Of a stretch of DNA of 64,000 nucleotides, positions 41,988 to 52,715 are shown one piece after another. A model generated the notes under the pieces. That model was not told where the DNA came from. It was given only the letters and a program-made list of their open reading frames with translations, and did no database searches. The translations under genes were made by a program, and so were the position numbers. Every line of letters begins with the position of its first letter. Within the stretch, counting starts at the first letter, position 1. The stretch spans positions 1,550,001 to 1,614,000 of the forward strand of contig NZ_LT629750.1 in NCBI RefSeq assembly GCF_900105125.1. Reading direction: 5' to 3'. The DNA is from Bradyrhizobium canariense (lineage in GTDB: Bacteria; Pseudomonadota; Alphaproteobacteria; Rhizobiales; Xanthobacteraceae).

Positions 41988-44483
41988 CTAATACAGTCCG
42001 CCGGTGCCGGAGCGCAGGATGGTGCGATCCGCGTCCGGGGAAACCGTCAGCGAGCGCCCGTCTGCGTCGGCCACGCCAATGACCGAATAATTATCCGGCG
42101 GCGCGGTGCCCGGCTTGAAGGCTTCGAGGATAGTCTTGCCGGTATCTCCCGGGCCGGCCCGCATCCCGGTCTTGGAATCGACCCGGATCAGCTTGATCCC
42201 GGCCGGCACCTTGAAGGGAACGCCTGGCTTATCGGCGAGCGCAAGCTTGAGGAAATCACGCGCGATCGGTGCTGCCAGATGGCCGCCGGTCCCGGCATTG
42301 CCCCGGCCAAGCGTGCGCGGCTTGTCGTAGCCCATATAGATACCGACCACCAGATCGGGCGAGAAGCCGACGAACCAGGCATCCTTTGCTTCATTGGTGG
42401 TACCGGTCTTGCCGGCGAGCGGCTTGCCGACATCCCTCAAGGCCGTCGCCGTGCCGGCCTGCACCACGCCTTCCATCATCGAGGTGATCTGATACGCCGT
42501 CATCGGATCCAGCACCTGCTCCCGGCGGTCGACAAGCTGCGGCTCCGGCTGATTCTTCCAACCATCCGGCGCATCGCAACCGCGGCATTCGCGGGCGTCG
42601 TGCTTGAAGATGGTATGACCGTAACGGTCCTGAATGCGATCGATCAAGGTTGCCTTCACGCGGCGGCCGCCATTGGCGAACATCGAATAGGCCGTGACCA
42701 TTCGCATCACGGTCGTCTCGCCGGCACCCAGTGCGTAGGACAGATAATTCGGCAACTCATCATAGACGCCGAAGCGCTTGGCATATTCGCCGATCAGCGG
42801 CATCCCGATATCCTGCGCCAGCCGCACCGTCACCGTGTTCAGCGACAATCTCAACGCATTGCGCAGTGTCGTCGGCCCCTGAAACTTGCCGGACGAAAAA
42901 TTCTCCGGACGCCAGACGCCGGCACCCTGCCCCTGATCGACTTCGATCGGCGCATCGAGCACGACTGTCGATGGCGTATATCCATTGTCGAGCGCCGATG
43001 AGTACACGATCGGCTTGAACGACGATCCCGGCTGCCGATAGGCCTGCGATGCACGGTTGAATTGACTCTGGTCGAACGAGAAACCGCCGACCATCGCCAG
43101 CACGCGGCCGGTATGCGGATCCATCGCCACCATGGCGCCGGAGACCTCCGGCAGTTGACGCAGCCGGTACTGGCCGTCGACCGCATTGCCATCCTTGAAC
43201 AGGGGATCCGCATAAACCACGTCGCCCGGCGAAAGCACCTGCGATACCGCCGTCGGCGCCCTGCCCTTTGCCGGACCTGACGCGGCCCTTGCCCATCTCA
43301 CGCCATCGAGTGTGATGATTCCGGTCTGCCGATCCTTGGAGACGGCGCCGCCGAGTTCGCGCCCGGGCTGAAAGCCGATCCGCGCCGACTGCTCACTGGT
43401 CTCCAGCACCACCGCCATCCGCCAGGGCGAAATGTCCGACAGCGATTTGAGATCTGCGAGCTTGATGCCCCAATCGCCGGATACGTCGATCTTGTTGAGC
43501 GGACCGCGCCACCCCTGTGCTTCGTCGTAGTTGACGAGGCCGGCGACCATGGTTTTGCGCGCCTCCATCTGGATTTTCGGATCGAGCGTCGTGCGAACCG
43601 AGAGGCCGCCTTCATAGAGCTTCTTTTCGCCGTAGCGTTCGAAGATGTCGCGACGGACTTCCTCGGCAAAATACTCCCCGGCAAAGATGTGCGCACCGTT
43701 TGCCCGGTTCGTCACGATCAGCGGATCCTTGCGCGCCGTGTCGGCGTCAGACTGCTTGATCCAGCCGTTTTCCAGCAGGCGGTCGATCACGTAGTTACGA
43801 CGCTCGATCGCGCGATCGTGGTTACGCACCGGATGCAGCGCGGCCGGCGCCTTCGGCAGCGCGGCAAGGTAAGCCGCTTCCGCAACCGTGAGCTCGTTGA
43901 CCGATTTGTCGAAATAGACCAGCGACGCCGCGGCAATGCCGTAAGCACCGAGGCCGAGGTAGATTTCGTTGAGATAAAGTTCGAGAATTTTGTCTTTCGA
44001 GTAGGCGCGCTCGATCCGCATCGCGAGCAGCGCTTCCTTGATCTTGCGGGTAAAGGAGACTTCGTTGGTCAGAAGGAAGTTCTTCGCCACCTGCTGGGTG
44101 ATCGTCGAGGCGCCCTGCGGCCGCCGGTTGGAACCGTAATTCTCGGCGTAAAGAAGCGCGGCGCGAGCCATGCCGGAATAATCGATACCGCCGTGCTCAT
44201 AGAAGTTCTTGTCCTCGGCGGCGAGGAACGCGTTGATCACGAGCTTGGGCACCGCCTGGATCGGCAGATACAAGCGGCGTTCCTTGGCATATTCACCGAG
44301 CAGCGCGCCATCAGCGGCATGGACGCGCGTCATGACCGGCGGTTCATAATCCTGAAGCTGTGAATAATCGGGCAAGTCCTTGGAAAAATGCCAGATCAGC
44401 CCTGCGGTCGCGGCGACACCGACCAGGAACAACACGGTTCCGGCGGCGAACAGGAAACCCAAGAACCGCACCAGCAAGCGCAT
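41988..44483 (-). CDS. mrcA: Penicillin-binding protein 1A, tandem copy distal to prfB
   Basis: 831 residues starting MRLLVRFLGFLFAAG. Same architecture as its downstream neighbour: membrane helix, GT51 domain (EDKNFYEHGG, GASTITQQVAKN with the next residues FLLTNE rather than FFFSSE), and transpeptidase with GSSFKPI, SLN and KTGTTN. One residue shorter loop near YADPLFKDGNAVDG, and an extra GNAGTGGH near the C-terminus where the other copy has TAQAGH. The last residues (ILRSGTGGLY) are identical. The 228-base spacer shows no clear duplicate of the gene ends. Which copy is ancestral cannot be read from this window. Confidence 0.94.
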   Translation of the reverse strand: MRLLVRFLGFLFAAGTVLFLVGVAATAGLIWHFSKDLPDYSQLQDYEPPVMTRVHAADGALLGEYAKERRLYLPIQAVPKLVINAFLAAEDKNFYEHGGIDYSGMARAALLYAENYGSNRRPQGASTITQQVAKNFLLTNEVSFTRKIKEALLAMRIERAYSKDKILELYLNEIYLGLGAYGIAAASLVYFDKSVNELTVAEAAYLAALPKAPAALHPVRNHDRAIERRNYVIDRLLENGWIKQSDADTARKDPLIVTNRANGAHIFAGEYFAEEVRRDIFERYGEKKLYEGGLSVRTTLDPKIQMEARKTMVAGLVNYDEAQGWRGPLNKIDVSGDWGIKLADLKSLSDISPWRMAVVLETSEQSARIGFQPGRELGGAVSKDRQTGIITLDGVRWARAASGPAKGRAPTAVSQVLSPGDVVYADPLFKDGNAVDGQYRLRQLPEVSGAMVAMDPHTGRVLAMVGGFSFDQSQFNRASQAYRQPGSSFKPIVYSSALDNGYTPSTVVLDAPIEVDQGQGAGVWRPENFSSGKFQGPTTLRNALRLSLNTVTVRLAQDIGMPLIGEYAKRFGVYDELPNYLSYALGAGETTVMRMVTAYSMFANGGRRVKATLIDRIQDRYGHTIFKHDARECRGCDAPDGWKNQPEPQLVDRREQVLDPMTAYQITSMMEGVVQAGTATALRDVGKPLAGKTGTTNEAKDAWFVGFSPDLVVGIYMGYDKPRTLGRGNAGTGGHLAAPIARDFLKLALADKPGVPFKVPAGIKLIRVDSKTGMRAGPGDTGKTILEAFKPGTAPPDNYSVIGVADADGRSLTVSPDADRTILRSGTGGLY

Positions 44484-44681
44484 TATCGAATGTCCGTTTC
44501 AAATCTCGTGCCGCTGCACCCGGCGTTTTCCTTTGGCTGCGACCAGCGTTGCGGGATGATTTGCCGTGCCCCGCGGGTTCTCAATATACTTTAGATCGCC
44601 GAAGCGGGAATCCTCATCGATTCCGAACACCTTGCTGCGGTTTTTTATAAAGCCGCCGCTGTGGCCAAACTAGGGCTTCCC

Positions 44682-45998
44682 TCAATTCGTGGGCCCGGCC
44701 GTCGCCAGGCGTTTTGCAAAGAACGCGTCAATGGCCTGTGTCATCGACCCAACGGTCCGGGAACGCCAGTTTTCCGATACCAGATGCTCGAGATCGCTTT
44801 TATTCGAGACATAGCCGAGCTCGACCAGGACCGACGGCACATCGGGCGCTTTCAGCACCCTGAAGCCGGCGGATTTCAGCGGGTGCTTGTACATGCGCGC
44901 GGTGTTTTTCATCTCGCCTGCGAGCAAACGCGCGAAGCGGTTTGAAAACGTGCGGGTTTCTCGCTGCGCCAGATCGATCAGGATGTCGGCGACCTCGGTC
45001 GGCTCTTCCGTCAGATTAACCCCGCCGATGGCGTCGGCCTTGTTTTCCGCGTCAGCCAGCTTCTCGGCTTCGGCATCGGTGGCGCGATCGGACAGGGTGT
45101 AAATCGTCGCGCCCTGAGCATCACCCTCACGGCGCGGCAACGAATCGGCATGGATCGACACGAACAGCGCCGCCGATTGAGTGCGCGCGATCTTCACCCG
45201 ATCGGCAAGCGGAATGAAGGTATCGTCGGTGCGAGTCATGACGACACGGTATTTGCCGCCCATCTCGATGCGATCGCGCAGCGCCAATCCAAATGCCAGC
45301 ACCAGGTTCTTTTCGCTCTCGCCGTCGGCCTGCGTGCCGTTGTCGAGGCCGCCATGGCCCGGATCGATCACAATCAACGGGCGTGGATCCGTCGTAGCGG
45401 GCTTTGATTCGGCGGGATTGGGCTCCGAAGATTTGGCTTCCGGGGTCGACGCTGCGGATGCCGCGGCGTCGGCGATGGCCGGCCGCAGCTCAGGCCGGCT
45501 TTGCGCCGCAAGCGATTGCACGAAGGTGGTGCGGTCGACTTCCTGAAACTCCAGCACCAGCCGCGCCGGTTGGCCGTTAGCGGCATCGAGCACGTAGGAA
45601 TTGGAGATTTTGGCCGGGCCGGTCAGGTCAAACACGATTCGCGAGCCGCCCGGCATGACCAGGCCATAACGGAACGCCTTGATCAATCCGCGTCCGGCGG
45701 CGCCGGTCCCCGCGGTAAGCTGGAAATTGACCTGCGGGATGTCCACCACGACCCGATATGGATCAGCCAGCGCAAAAGCACGAAACGGGATGGCCTTGTC
45801 GAGATCGAGGACAAACCGGGTTTGCTTGCCGTCGCCGGCCAGGCGAGCTTCAGAGGCCACGGGAAAACTGGGGGCTACGATCGGGGCCGGCGCCTGTTCC
45901 GCTGTCGCATCAACGATGGTGGCCCCGGCGCACGCCAATGCTGCGGCGCACAAGAGCGCAAAACCCAGCAAAATCCGATGATTTGCGCGGCCCACCAA
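44682..45998 (-). CDS. N-acetylmuramoyl-L-alanine amidase with AMIN domain (AmiC class)
   Basis: 438 residues, starting at a TTG (45998) or the adjacent GTG (45995) after GGAGG ten bases before. Signal peptide to about residue 25. AMIN domain (45-155) targets the septum or cell wall; a Pro/Ala/Glu linker (170-205) follows. Amidase_3 domain: DPGHGG (His215, zinc ligand), a Glu in GESEKNLVLAFG, and SIHADS (second His), with LVELGYVSNKSDL carrying the catalytic Glu. It cuts the MurNAc-L-Ala bond in daughter separation. It heads the amidase-PBP1A-PBP1A-prfB minus-strand array and is divergent from rne. Confidence 0.92.
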   Translation of the reverse strand: MVGRANHRILLGFALLCAAALACAGATIVDATAEQAPAPIVAPSFPVASEARLAGDGKQTRFVLDLDKAIPFRAFALADPYRVVVDIPQVNFQLTAGTGAAGRGLIKAFRYGLVMPGGSRIVFDLTGPAKISNSYVLDAANGQPARLVLEFQEVDRTTFVQSLAAQSRPELRPAIADAAASAASTPEAKSSEPNPAESKPATTDPRPLIVIDPGHGGLDNGTQADGESEKNLVLAFGLALRDRIEMGGKYRVVMTRTDDTFIPLADRVKIARTQSAALFVSIHADSLPRREGDAQGATIYTLSDRATDAEAEKLADAENKADAIGGVNLTEEPTEVADILIDLAQRETRTFSNRFARLLAGEMKNTARMYKHPLKSAGFRVLKAPDVPSVLVELGYVSNKSDLEHLVSENWRSRTVGSMTQAIDAFFAKRLATAGPTN

Positions 45999-46713
45999 CG
46001 ATTCGATGCCTCCGAGCAGCCCTCTTACCGCAATAGAACTACAGGGTTAATCGCCGCTTAAGGAACATACCCCGAATCATACCGCGAATAAGGCGGAGTG
46101 TTGCAGTGCTGCGACGCTTCCCTTGCACCCGGCAGCCAATCCACGTATGTACGAGGGGCTGACGGCTAATACTCCCGGTTGTGTCGCGTTCAGCCTCCCG
46201 GTGCAACGCCGGAAACCTCGACATTGGGGATTCCAGCGTCTTTCCGACCTTCCCCAGCCAGCGCAGCGCGCGGCTGACATGGAGAGGCGGTTTCGAGCCC
46301 GAGCGGCGTCCGGTCCCAGGTCACTTTCTTGCTCCAGGGACAGTTTAAGACACGGCATAACCGATTACCGGGCCGCAAGGTTCCGATATGCGATGGCCGG
46401 CGAGCGCTTCGGCGCCGCGCCGGGGCCTTTAGCGACAGACAAGGCGGCGCTTTTTGCCGCCAAAAGTGTTTTCAGACGGGCCGACGCTCGATGCGCCAGA
46501 CTGTGTTGCCAACCATGATTGATCGAAGAACCGCGCCGATGCGGAGCGAATGCTCCGCGCGTCGCCTGTATCTGCGAGGATCATGTTCGGCGGGGCGCTC
46601 CGGGTTGCGTTTTGGCCTTCCCCTCACCCCCGAATCAGGTGGACCGTCGCGTCACCCGGCCGCGCGACACGCGCGCACCGCCATACGCGCCCGCCGCCGT
46701 CAAGAGTTCCAAA
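45999..46713. other. Long divergent spacer: rne leader and promoters
   Basis: 715 bases with no believable gene; the open frame in phase with rne is not conserved in style and starts without a ribosome site. Near 46442 a GGCGGCGCTTTTTGCCGCC stem-loop is followed by AAAAGTGTTTT. A long 5' leader is typical of rne, whose enzyme cleaves its own leader to limit its level. It also contains the amidase promoter. I cannot place either promoter with confidence. Confidence 0.5.
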
Positions 46714-49700
46714 ATGCCCAACAAAATGCTGATCGATGCTACCCACCCGGAAGAGACCCGGGTCGTTGTGGTCCGCGGCAATCGCGTCGAAGAGTTTGAT
46801 TTCGAGACCGCCCAACGCAAGCAACTGCGTGGAAACATCTACCTCGCCAAGGTCACGCGCGTAGAGCCGTCACTGCAGGCCGCCTTCATCGAATATGGCG
46901 GCAACCGCCACGGCTTCCTGGCCTTCAGCGAAATCCATCCGGACTATTATCAAATCCCGGTCGCCGATCGCCAGGCGCTGATCGAGGCGGATGAGCGCGC
47001 CCATCGCGAGGCCGAGGAAGAGAACGAAAATCGCTCCAGCCACCGGCGCCGTCCACGCCATCGCAACGCGCGACGCCGCGGCAATGGCGACCGCGTCCAG
47101 AGCGACATCGTCGAGAATGCGAGCCTCGACCCCTCGCAGACGCCGCAGCCCTACGAAGCCCACGAGCACGCCAACGACGGTCACGCTCATGCACATGATG
47201 CCGATCACCCTCACGATGACACCGAGCATCACGACCACGAAGGTCACGACCACGCGGATCATGACCATTCGCACGATGATGATCATCAACACGATCATCA
47301 TGACCACGATCACGAGGAACACGGCCACGAATACGCGTTAAACGAGACGCCGGCCCCCGCCCCGGAGGCTCAGCCCGAGACGCCGGTTGCCGCGGCAGTC
47401 GAGGCATCGACCGCAGCAGCGTCCGAGACGCCGGCCGGCGCCGAAATCCGCGAAGAGCCCGCGCCGGACGAACGCGTCCGGGAGGAGCAGACCGAGGCCG
47501 AGGAAAACGCCGCCTACACCGACGATTCGCTGCATGCCGAACATGCCGACGGCGAGCATGCCGTTTCAGAACAGGCCGCCGAGCCGCATGGCGACGAGCA
47601 TCACGACGATGAAGATGACGGCGACGATGCCGAGGAAGAGATGGTTGAATCCGTCGGCGGTGATGATGTGCTGGAAGAAGTGCCGGAACGCGCCTTCCGC
47701 CCGCGCCGCCAATACAAGATTCAGGAAGTCATCAAGCGCCGTCAGGTGATGCTGGTTCAGGTGGTCAAGGAAGAGCGGGGCAACAAGGGAGCCGCGCTCA
47801 CGACCTACCTGTCGCTGGCCGGCCGCTATGCCGTGTTGATGCCCAACACCGCGCGCGGCGGCGGCATCAGCCGCAAGATCACCTCGGCGCAGGATCGTTC
47901 GCGGCTGAAGGAAGTGGTGCAGGATCTCGACGTGCCCGAGGGCATGGGCATCATCCTGCGCACCGCCGGCGCGTCACGCACCAAGCCCGAGATCAAGCGC
48001 GACTTCGAATATCTGATCCGCATGTGGGAAACCGTGCGCGACATGACCTTGAGGTCGCAGGCGCCGACGCTCGTCTATGAAGAGGGCTCGCTGATCAAGC
48101 GTTCGCTGCGCGATCTCTACAACAAGGAAATCGACGAAATCCAGGTTGCCGGCGAGGCCGGCTATCAGGAGGCCCGCGATTTCATGAAAATGCTGATGCC
48201 CTCGAACGTGCGCGCGGTGAAACTCTATCGCGACGGCCAGCCGCTGTTTTCGCGAATGGGAGTCGAGAGCCAGCTCGACGCCATGTTCTCGCCGACCGTG
48301 CAATTGCGATCCGGCGGGTACATCGTGATCAACCAGACCGAAGCTCTGGTTTCGATCGACGTCAATTCCGGCCGGTCGACCCGCGAACATCATATCGAGG
48401 ACACCGCGCTCAAGACCAACCTTGAGGCATCAGAGGAAGTCGCAAGGCAGCTAAGGTTGCGCGACCTCGCGGGCCTGATCGTCATCGACTTCATCGATAT
48501 GGACGAGAAGCGCAACAACCGCTCGGTCGAGCGCAAGCTCAGCGATTGCCTGAGACAGGACCGCGCGCGAATCCAGGTCGGACGCATCTCGCATTTCGGA
48601 CTGCTCGAAATGTCGCGCCAGCGTATTCGCGCCAGCGTGCTGGAGAGTTCGACCGAGCCCTGCCCGCAATGCGGCGGCAGCGGGCATGTGCGTTCGGTAT
48701 CCTCGGTCGCGCTGCAATTGCTGCGCGGCATCGAAGAGATCCTGATGAAGGGCGCCACCCACAATCTGGTGGTCCGCACGCGAACCGACGTCGCGCTTTA
48801 CGTCCTCAACCACAAGCGCGGCCATCTGCGCGATCTCGAGAACAGCTTCAAGGTCACACTGTCCGTGATCGCCGATCCGACCGTAAGCGGCCAGCAATCC
48901 TTCATCATTGATCGCGGCGAACAGGTGCATACGCTGGAAGCCGCCAAGGCGCTGCTGGCAGCCCAGGCTGCGGCCGCCCCGCCGCCGTCGGAGGAAGCGT
49001 TCGACGACGAAGAGCCGTTCGATATCGAAGCGGAAGTTGAGACCGAAGAAACCGAAGGGCTGGCCGACGATCAAGCGGCCGGCGAGGAAGGCGGCGAAAG
49101 CGAGGCCGATGGCCAGAAGCGGCGTCGGCGTCGGCGTCGCCGCGGACGCGCCGGTGAGCCGCGCGAAAATGGCTTCCCACGCAATGATCAGGACGTCGTG
49201 CAAGCTGCGCCGGAGACTGCGACCGGCACGGTTGCAGAGGAAAGCGAATCCGACGAGGACGAATCCGAAGAGCAGCCCGGCTTCCCCCGCGCGGATCAGT
49301 CGGCCGGCGGAGAACGACGGCCCCGCCGCCGCGGACGTCGCGGTGGACGTCGCCGGCGCGGCGGACCGGAGGATGGCCTGGCCGGATCGATTGCGGACGA
49401 ACTCGAACCGACCTCGCCGCCGGAAGTGACGAACGCGGTCGCCGATTTTGACGGTGTTTCGGACGAGCCGTATTTGCCGACCATTCAACCCGAAACCATC
49501 GCACCATCAGCCGAACCGCAGCCCGCCGAACGCGGGCAGCCTGAGCCGGCTCATGGTTCTGCGTCCGAGGAAAGCGCGCACGAGGCCGAGAAGGCCGCGC
49601 GGCGACGGTCAACGGTTCGCGAAAAGGTGAGCTTCCTGGTCGATTCTCCACCCGCTGCGGCGGCACCTGCCGAGCACAGCCAGCCGCAACCGCCGGCAGC

Positions 49701-49794
49701 AGTCCCCGAGCCTTCCCAACCCGCTCCCGAGGCAACAGACGACACCCAGCCGCGCAAGGCCGGCTGGTGGTCGCGGCGTTTCGGTGGCGGCTAG
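46714..49794 (+). CDS. rne: Ribonuclease E (degradosome scaffold endonuclease)
   Basis: 1026 residues from the ATG at 46714 (MPNKMLIDATHPEET, the alphaproteobacterial start), with a weak ribosome site. It initiates mRNA decay and processes rRNA and tRNA. S1 domain starts YLAKVTRVEPSLQAAFI and is interrupted at about residues 110-340 by a long acidic insertion, of which 148-206 are His-rich. The RNase H and DNase I-like parts follow, with VSIDVNSG (catalytic Asp) and IVIDFIDM (second Asp). The zinc link is Cys650 and Cys653 (EPCPQCGGS). The C-terminal 300 residues are acidic and Arg-rich (RRRRRRRGRAGE), the degradosome scaffold. Followed by a strong terminator. Confidence 0.95.
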   Translation: MPNKMLIDATHPEETRVVVVRGNRVEEFDFETAQRKQLRGNIYLAKVTRVEPSLQAAFIEYGGNRHGFLAFSEIHPDYYQIPVADRQALIEADERAHREAEEENENRSSHRRRPRHRNARRRGNGDRVQSDIVENASLDPSQTPQPYEAHEHANDGHAHAHDADHPHDDTEHHDHEGHDHADHDHSHDDDHQHDHHDHDHEEHGHEYALNETPAPAPEAQPETPVAAAVEASTAAASETPAGAEIREEPAPDERVREEQTEAEENAAYTDDSLHAEHADGEHAVSEQAAEPHGDEHHDDEDDGDDAEEEMVESVGGDDVLEEVPERAFRPRRQYKIQEVIKRRQVMLVQVVKEERGNKGAALTTYLSLAGRYAVLMPNTARGGGISRKITSAQDRSRLKEVVQDLDVPEGMGIILRTAGASRTKPEIKRDFEYLIRMWETVRDMTLRSQAPTLVYEEGSLIKRSLRDLYNKEIDEIQVAGEAGYQEARDFMKMLMPSNVRAVKLYRDGQPLFSRMGVESQLDAMFSPTVQLRSGGYIVINQTEALVSIDVNSGRSTREHHIEDTALKTNLEASEEVARQLRLRDLAGLIVIDFIDMDEKRNNRSVERKLSDCLRQDRARIQVGRISHFGLLEMSRQRIRASVLESSTEPCPQCGGSGHVRSVSSVALQLLRGIEEILMKGATHNLVVRTRTDVALYVLNHKRGHLRDLENSFKVTLSVIADPTVSGQQSFIIDRGEQVHTLEAAKALLAAQAAAAPPPSEEAFDDEEPFDIEAEVETEETEGLADDQAAGEEGGESEADGQKRRRRRRRRGRAGEPRENGFPRNDQDVVQAAPETATGTVAEESESDEDESEEQPGFPRADQSAGGERRPRRRGRRGGRRRRGGPEDGLAGSIADELEPTSPPEVTNAVADFDGVSDEPYLPTIQPETIAPSAEPQPAERGQPEPAHGSASEESAHEAEKAARRRSTVREKVSFLVDSPPAAAAPAEHSQPQPPAAVPEPSQPAPEATDDTQPRKAGWWSRRFGGG
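47155..47331 (+). repeat. Histidine/aspartate low-complexity segment within rne
   Basis: Codes for residues 148-206 of RNase E with 23 histidines, mainly alternating His-Asp and His-Glu. CAC/CAT and GAC/GAT alternate at the third base, so the DNA is not a perfect repeat and the protein pattern looks selected. Confidence 0.85.
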
Positions 49795-49813
49795 CGCGCA
49801 ACAATCTCAGAAT

Positions 49814-49846
49814 AAAAAACCGCCCGGCAAAACCGGGCGGTTTTTT
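49814..49846. terminator. Rho-independent terminator between rne and dctA
   Basis: AAAAAACCGCCCGG-caaaa-CCGGGCGGTTTTTT, a perfect stem flanked by A and T runs, so it works for both converging genes. Confidence 0.95.
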
Positions 49847-49876
49847 ATCGCCGAAATCGCCAGAGCCCGATTCAAC

Positions 49877-49949
49877 TCTGCTGCATCAGGCTCCTTGTTT
49901 GAGGCATGAAGATCGCCGAAAACGGTTCCCTCATTTTCGGGATCGTGCC

Positions 49950-49950
<1 letters not shown>
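49877..49950. repeat. Degenerate rhizobial dispersed repeat
   Basis: CTGCATCAGGCTCCTTGTTT-type start, GAGGCATGAAGATC, then CGAAAACGGTTCCCTCATTT and TCGGGATCGTGCCC. The pattern resembles the common rhizobial element with GCATGATC...TTTTCGGGATCATGC. It abuts the 3' end of dctA. Confidence 0.5.
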
Positions 49951-51275
<1,325 letters not shown>

Positions 51276-51426
51276 GCGTTGCACTCCCCCATTTGATGTC
51301 GCGGGTTGGTCCGTTGTCCACGCCCGGACGGCTGTCCCCGGTGCACTACCAAAATCAAGGGACCGGCGAAGTCAATGGCGCCCTTCGCCACGATGCTGGA
51401 TACCGGCAACCAACAGGCCTTGCCGC

Positions 51427-52614
51427 CTATCCGAGCCACCGTGCAATGCGCGCCACGGCTTCGTGCATTTCCTCGGCCGAACGCGCGTAGGAAAACCGCA
51501 TGAACGCGCGGCCGTGCACCGGGTCGAAGTCGATGCCGGGGGTTGCCGCGACGTGCGCCTTCTCAAGCATCTCGCCGGCGAAGGCGAAACTGTCGGAGGT
51601 GAATTTCGATACATCCGCATAGAGGTAAAATGCGCCGTCTGCCGGCAGAAACTCGGCGAGCCCTGCCCGCGGCAGGCCCTCGATCAGGATGCGGCGGTTC
51701 TCCTGATAGCCGCGCTTGATCGCTTCCATCTCCTCGCGGCCCCCGAATGCGGCTTCGGCGGCAATCTGCGACAGCGTCGGAACCGAGATGGAAAGGTTTT
51801 GCTGCAACCGTTCGATCGGCCGCACCAGCGGTTCCGGCACCACCATCCAGCCGACCCGCCATCCGGTCATGCAAAAATATTTCGAGAACGAGTTGATGAC
51901 GAGCGCGTGCGGCGATAGCTCCGCCGCCGTCACCGCGGGAAACGCATAGTCGAGACCGTGATAGATTTCGTCGGAAATGAAACGGATGCCCGCCCCCTCC
52001 GCCGCGGCCATCAGGCCGGTGAGCGCCTCACGCGACATCATCGTGCCCGTGGGATTGGCCGGGCTGCCGACCAGCACGCCCTGCAGCGGCTTCTCGCGGT
52101 GGGCCGCGAGCAGCGCATCGCCGGTCAAGGCGTGACGGGTTTCGCTCGAAGTCTCGATCAGCACCGCCTCGCAGCCGAGCGCATGGAGGATATGGCGATA
52201 CGGCGGGTAACCGGGCACGGTGACGGCAACGCGATCCCCCGGCTCGAACATGGCGAGAAACGCCAGAATGAAGGCGCCGGACGAGCCGGTGGTGACCACA
52301 ATCCGTTCAGCGTCCACCGCGCAGCGGTAAGTTTCACGATAGTGCCTTGCGATGCGCTCACGCAGCGAGGGAATACCGAGCGCGGAGGTGTAGTCGATCC
52401 GTCCGCTTTCGATCGCGGCACGCGCCGCCGATATCGCGGCTTTCGGCGCCGATGCGGCCGGCTGTCCCACTTCCATGTGAATGACGTGGCCGCCGGACGC
52501 TTCAATGCGCGCAGCCGCCGCCATCACGTCCATCACCATGAACGGTGGAACATTGCTGCGTTCCGAGGCCGTCAAAAGGCCTCTGGCGCGGTCTCTCAAT
52601 GTCGCATCAAGCAT
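51427..52614 (-). CDS. Pyridoxal-phosphate aminotransferase, class I/II
   Basis: 395 residues. Fold type I: VGQPAASAPK near residue 50 contacts the PLP, SPANPTGTM near 185 carries the conserved Asn, SDEIYHGLDY the PLP Asp/Tyr, and VINSFSKYFCMTGWRVGW the Schiff-base lysine near 245. C-terminal DPVHGRAFMRFSYA holds the carboxylate-binding Arg. Resembles the aspartate/aromatic aminotransferase subgroup I-gamma, whose members act on many amino acids. Substrate unknown. Divergent from the M48 protease gene. Confidence 0.88.
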   Translation of the reverse strand: MLDATLRDRARGLLTASERSNVPPFMVMDVMAAAARIEASGGHVIHMEVGQPAASAPKAAISAARAAIESGRIDYTSALGIPSLRERIARHYRETYRCAVDAERIVVTTGSSGAFILAFLAMFEPGDRVAVTVPGYPPYRHILHALGCEAVLIETSSETRHALTGDALLAAHREKPLQGVLVGSPANPTGTMMSREALTGLMAAAEGAGIRFISDEIYHGLDYAFPAVTAAELSPHALVINSFSKYFCMTGWRVGWMVVPEPLVRPIERLQQNLSISVPTLSQIAAEAAFGGREEMEAIKRGYQENRRILIEGLPRAGLAEFLPADGAFYLYADVSKFTSDSFAFAGEMLEKAHVAATPGIDFDPVHGRAFMRFSYARSAEEMHEAVARIARWLG

Positions 52615-52715
52615 CGATATCTGCTATTTGCCGTGTGCCCCAGACTAGCCGCATTCGGCGGTTTGTTAGGGCATATATCGTATCCGATCCGTCGCCAACG
52701 ATTAAAGACCGCTCA

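Noticed and set aside
46519..46713. N-terminal extension of rne in the open frame
   Set aside because: No ribosome site, cysteine/proline-rich non-conserved sequence; the known alphaproteobacterial start is the MPNKMLIDA-type ATG at 46714.
47155..47331. CRISPR-like or satellite repeat
   Set aside because: The DNA is low-complexity but not periodic with spacers; it is in frame inside rne and encodes a His/Asp tract.
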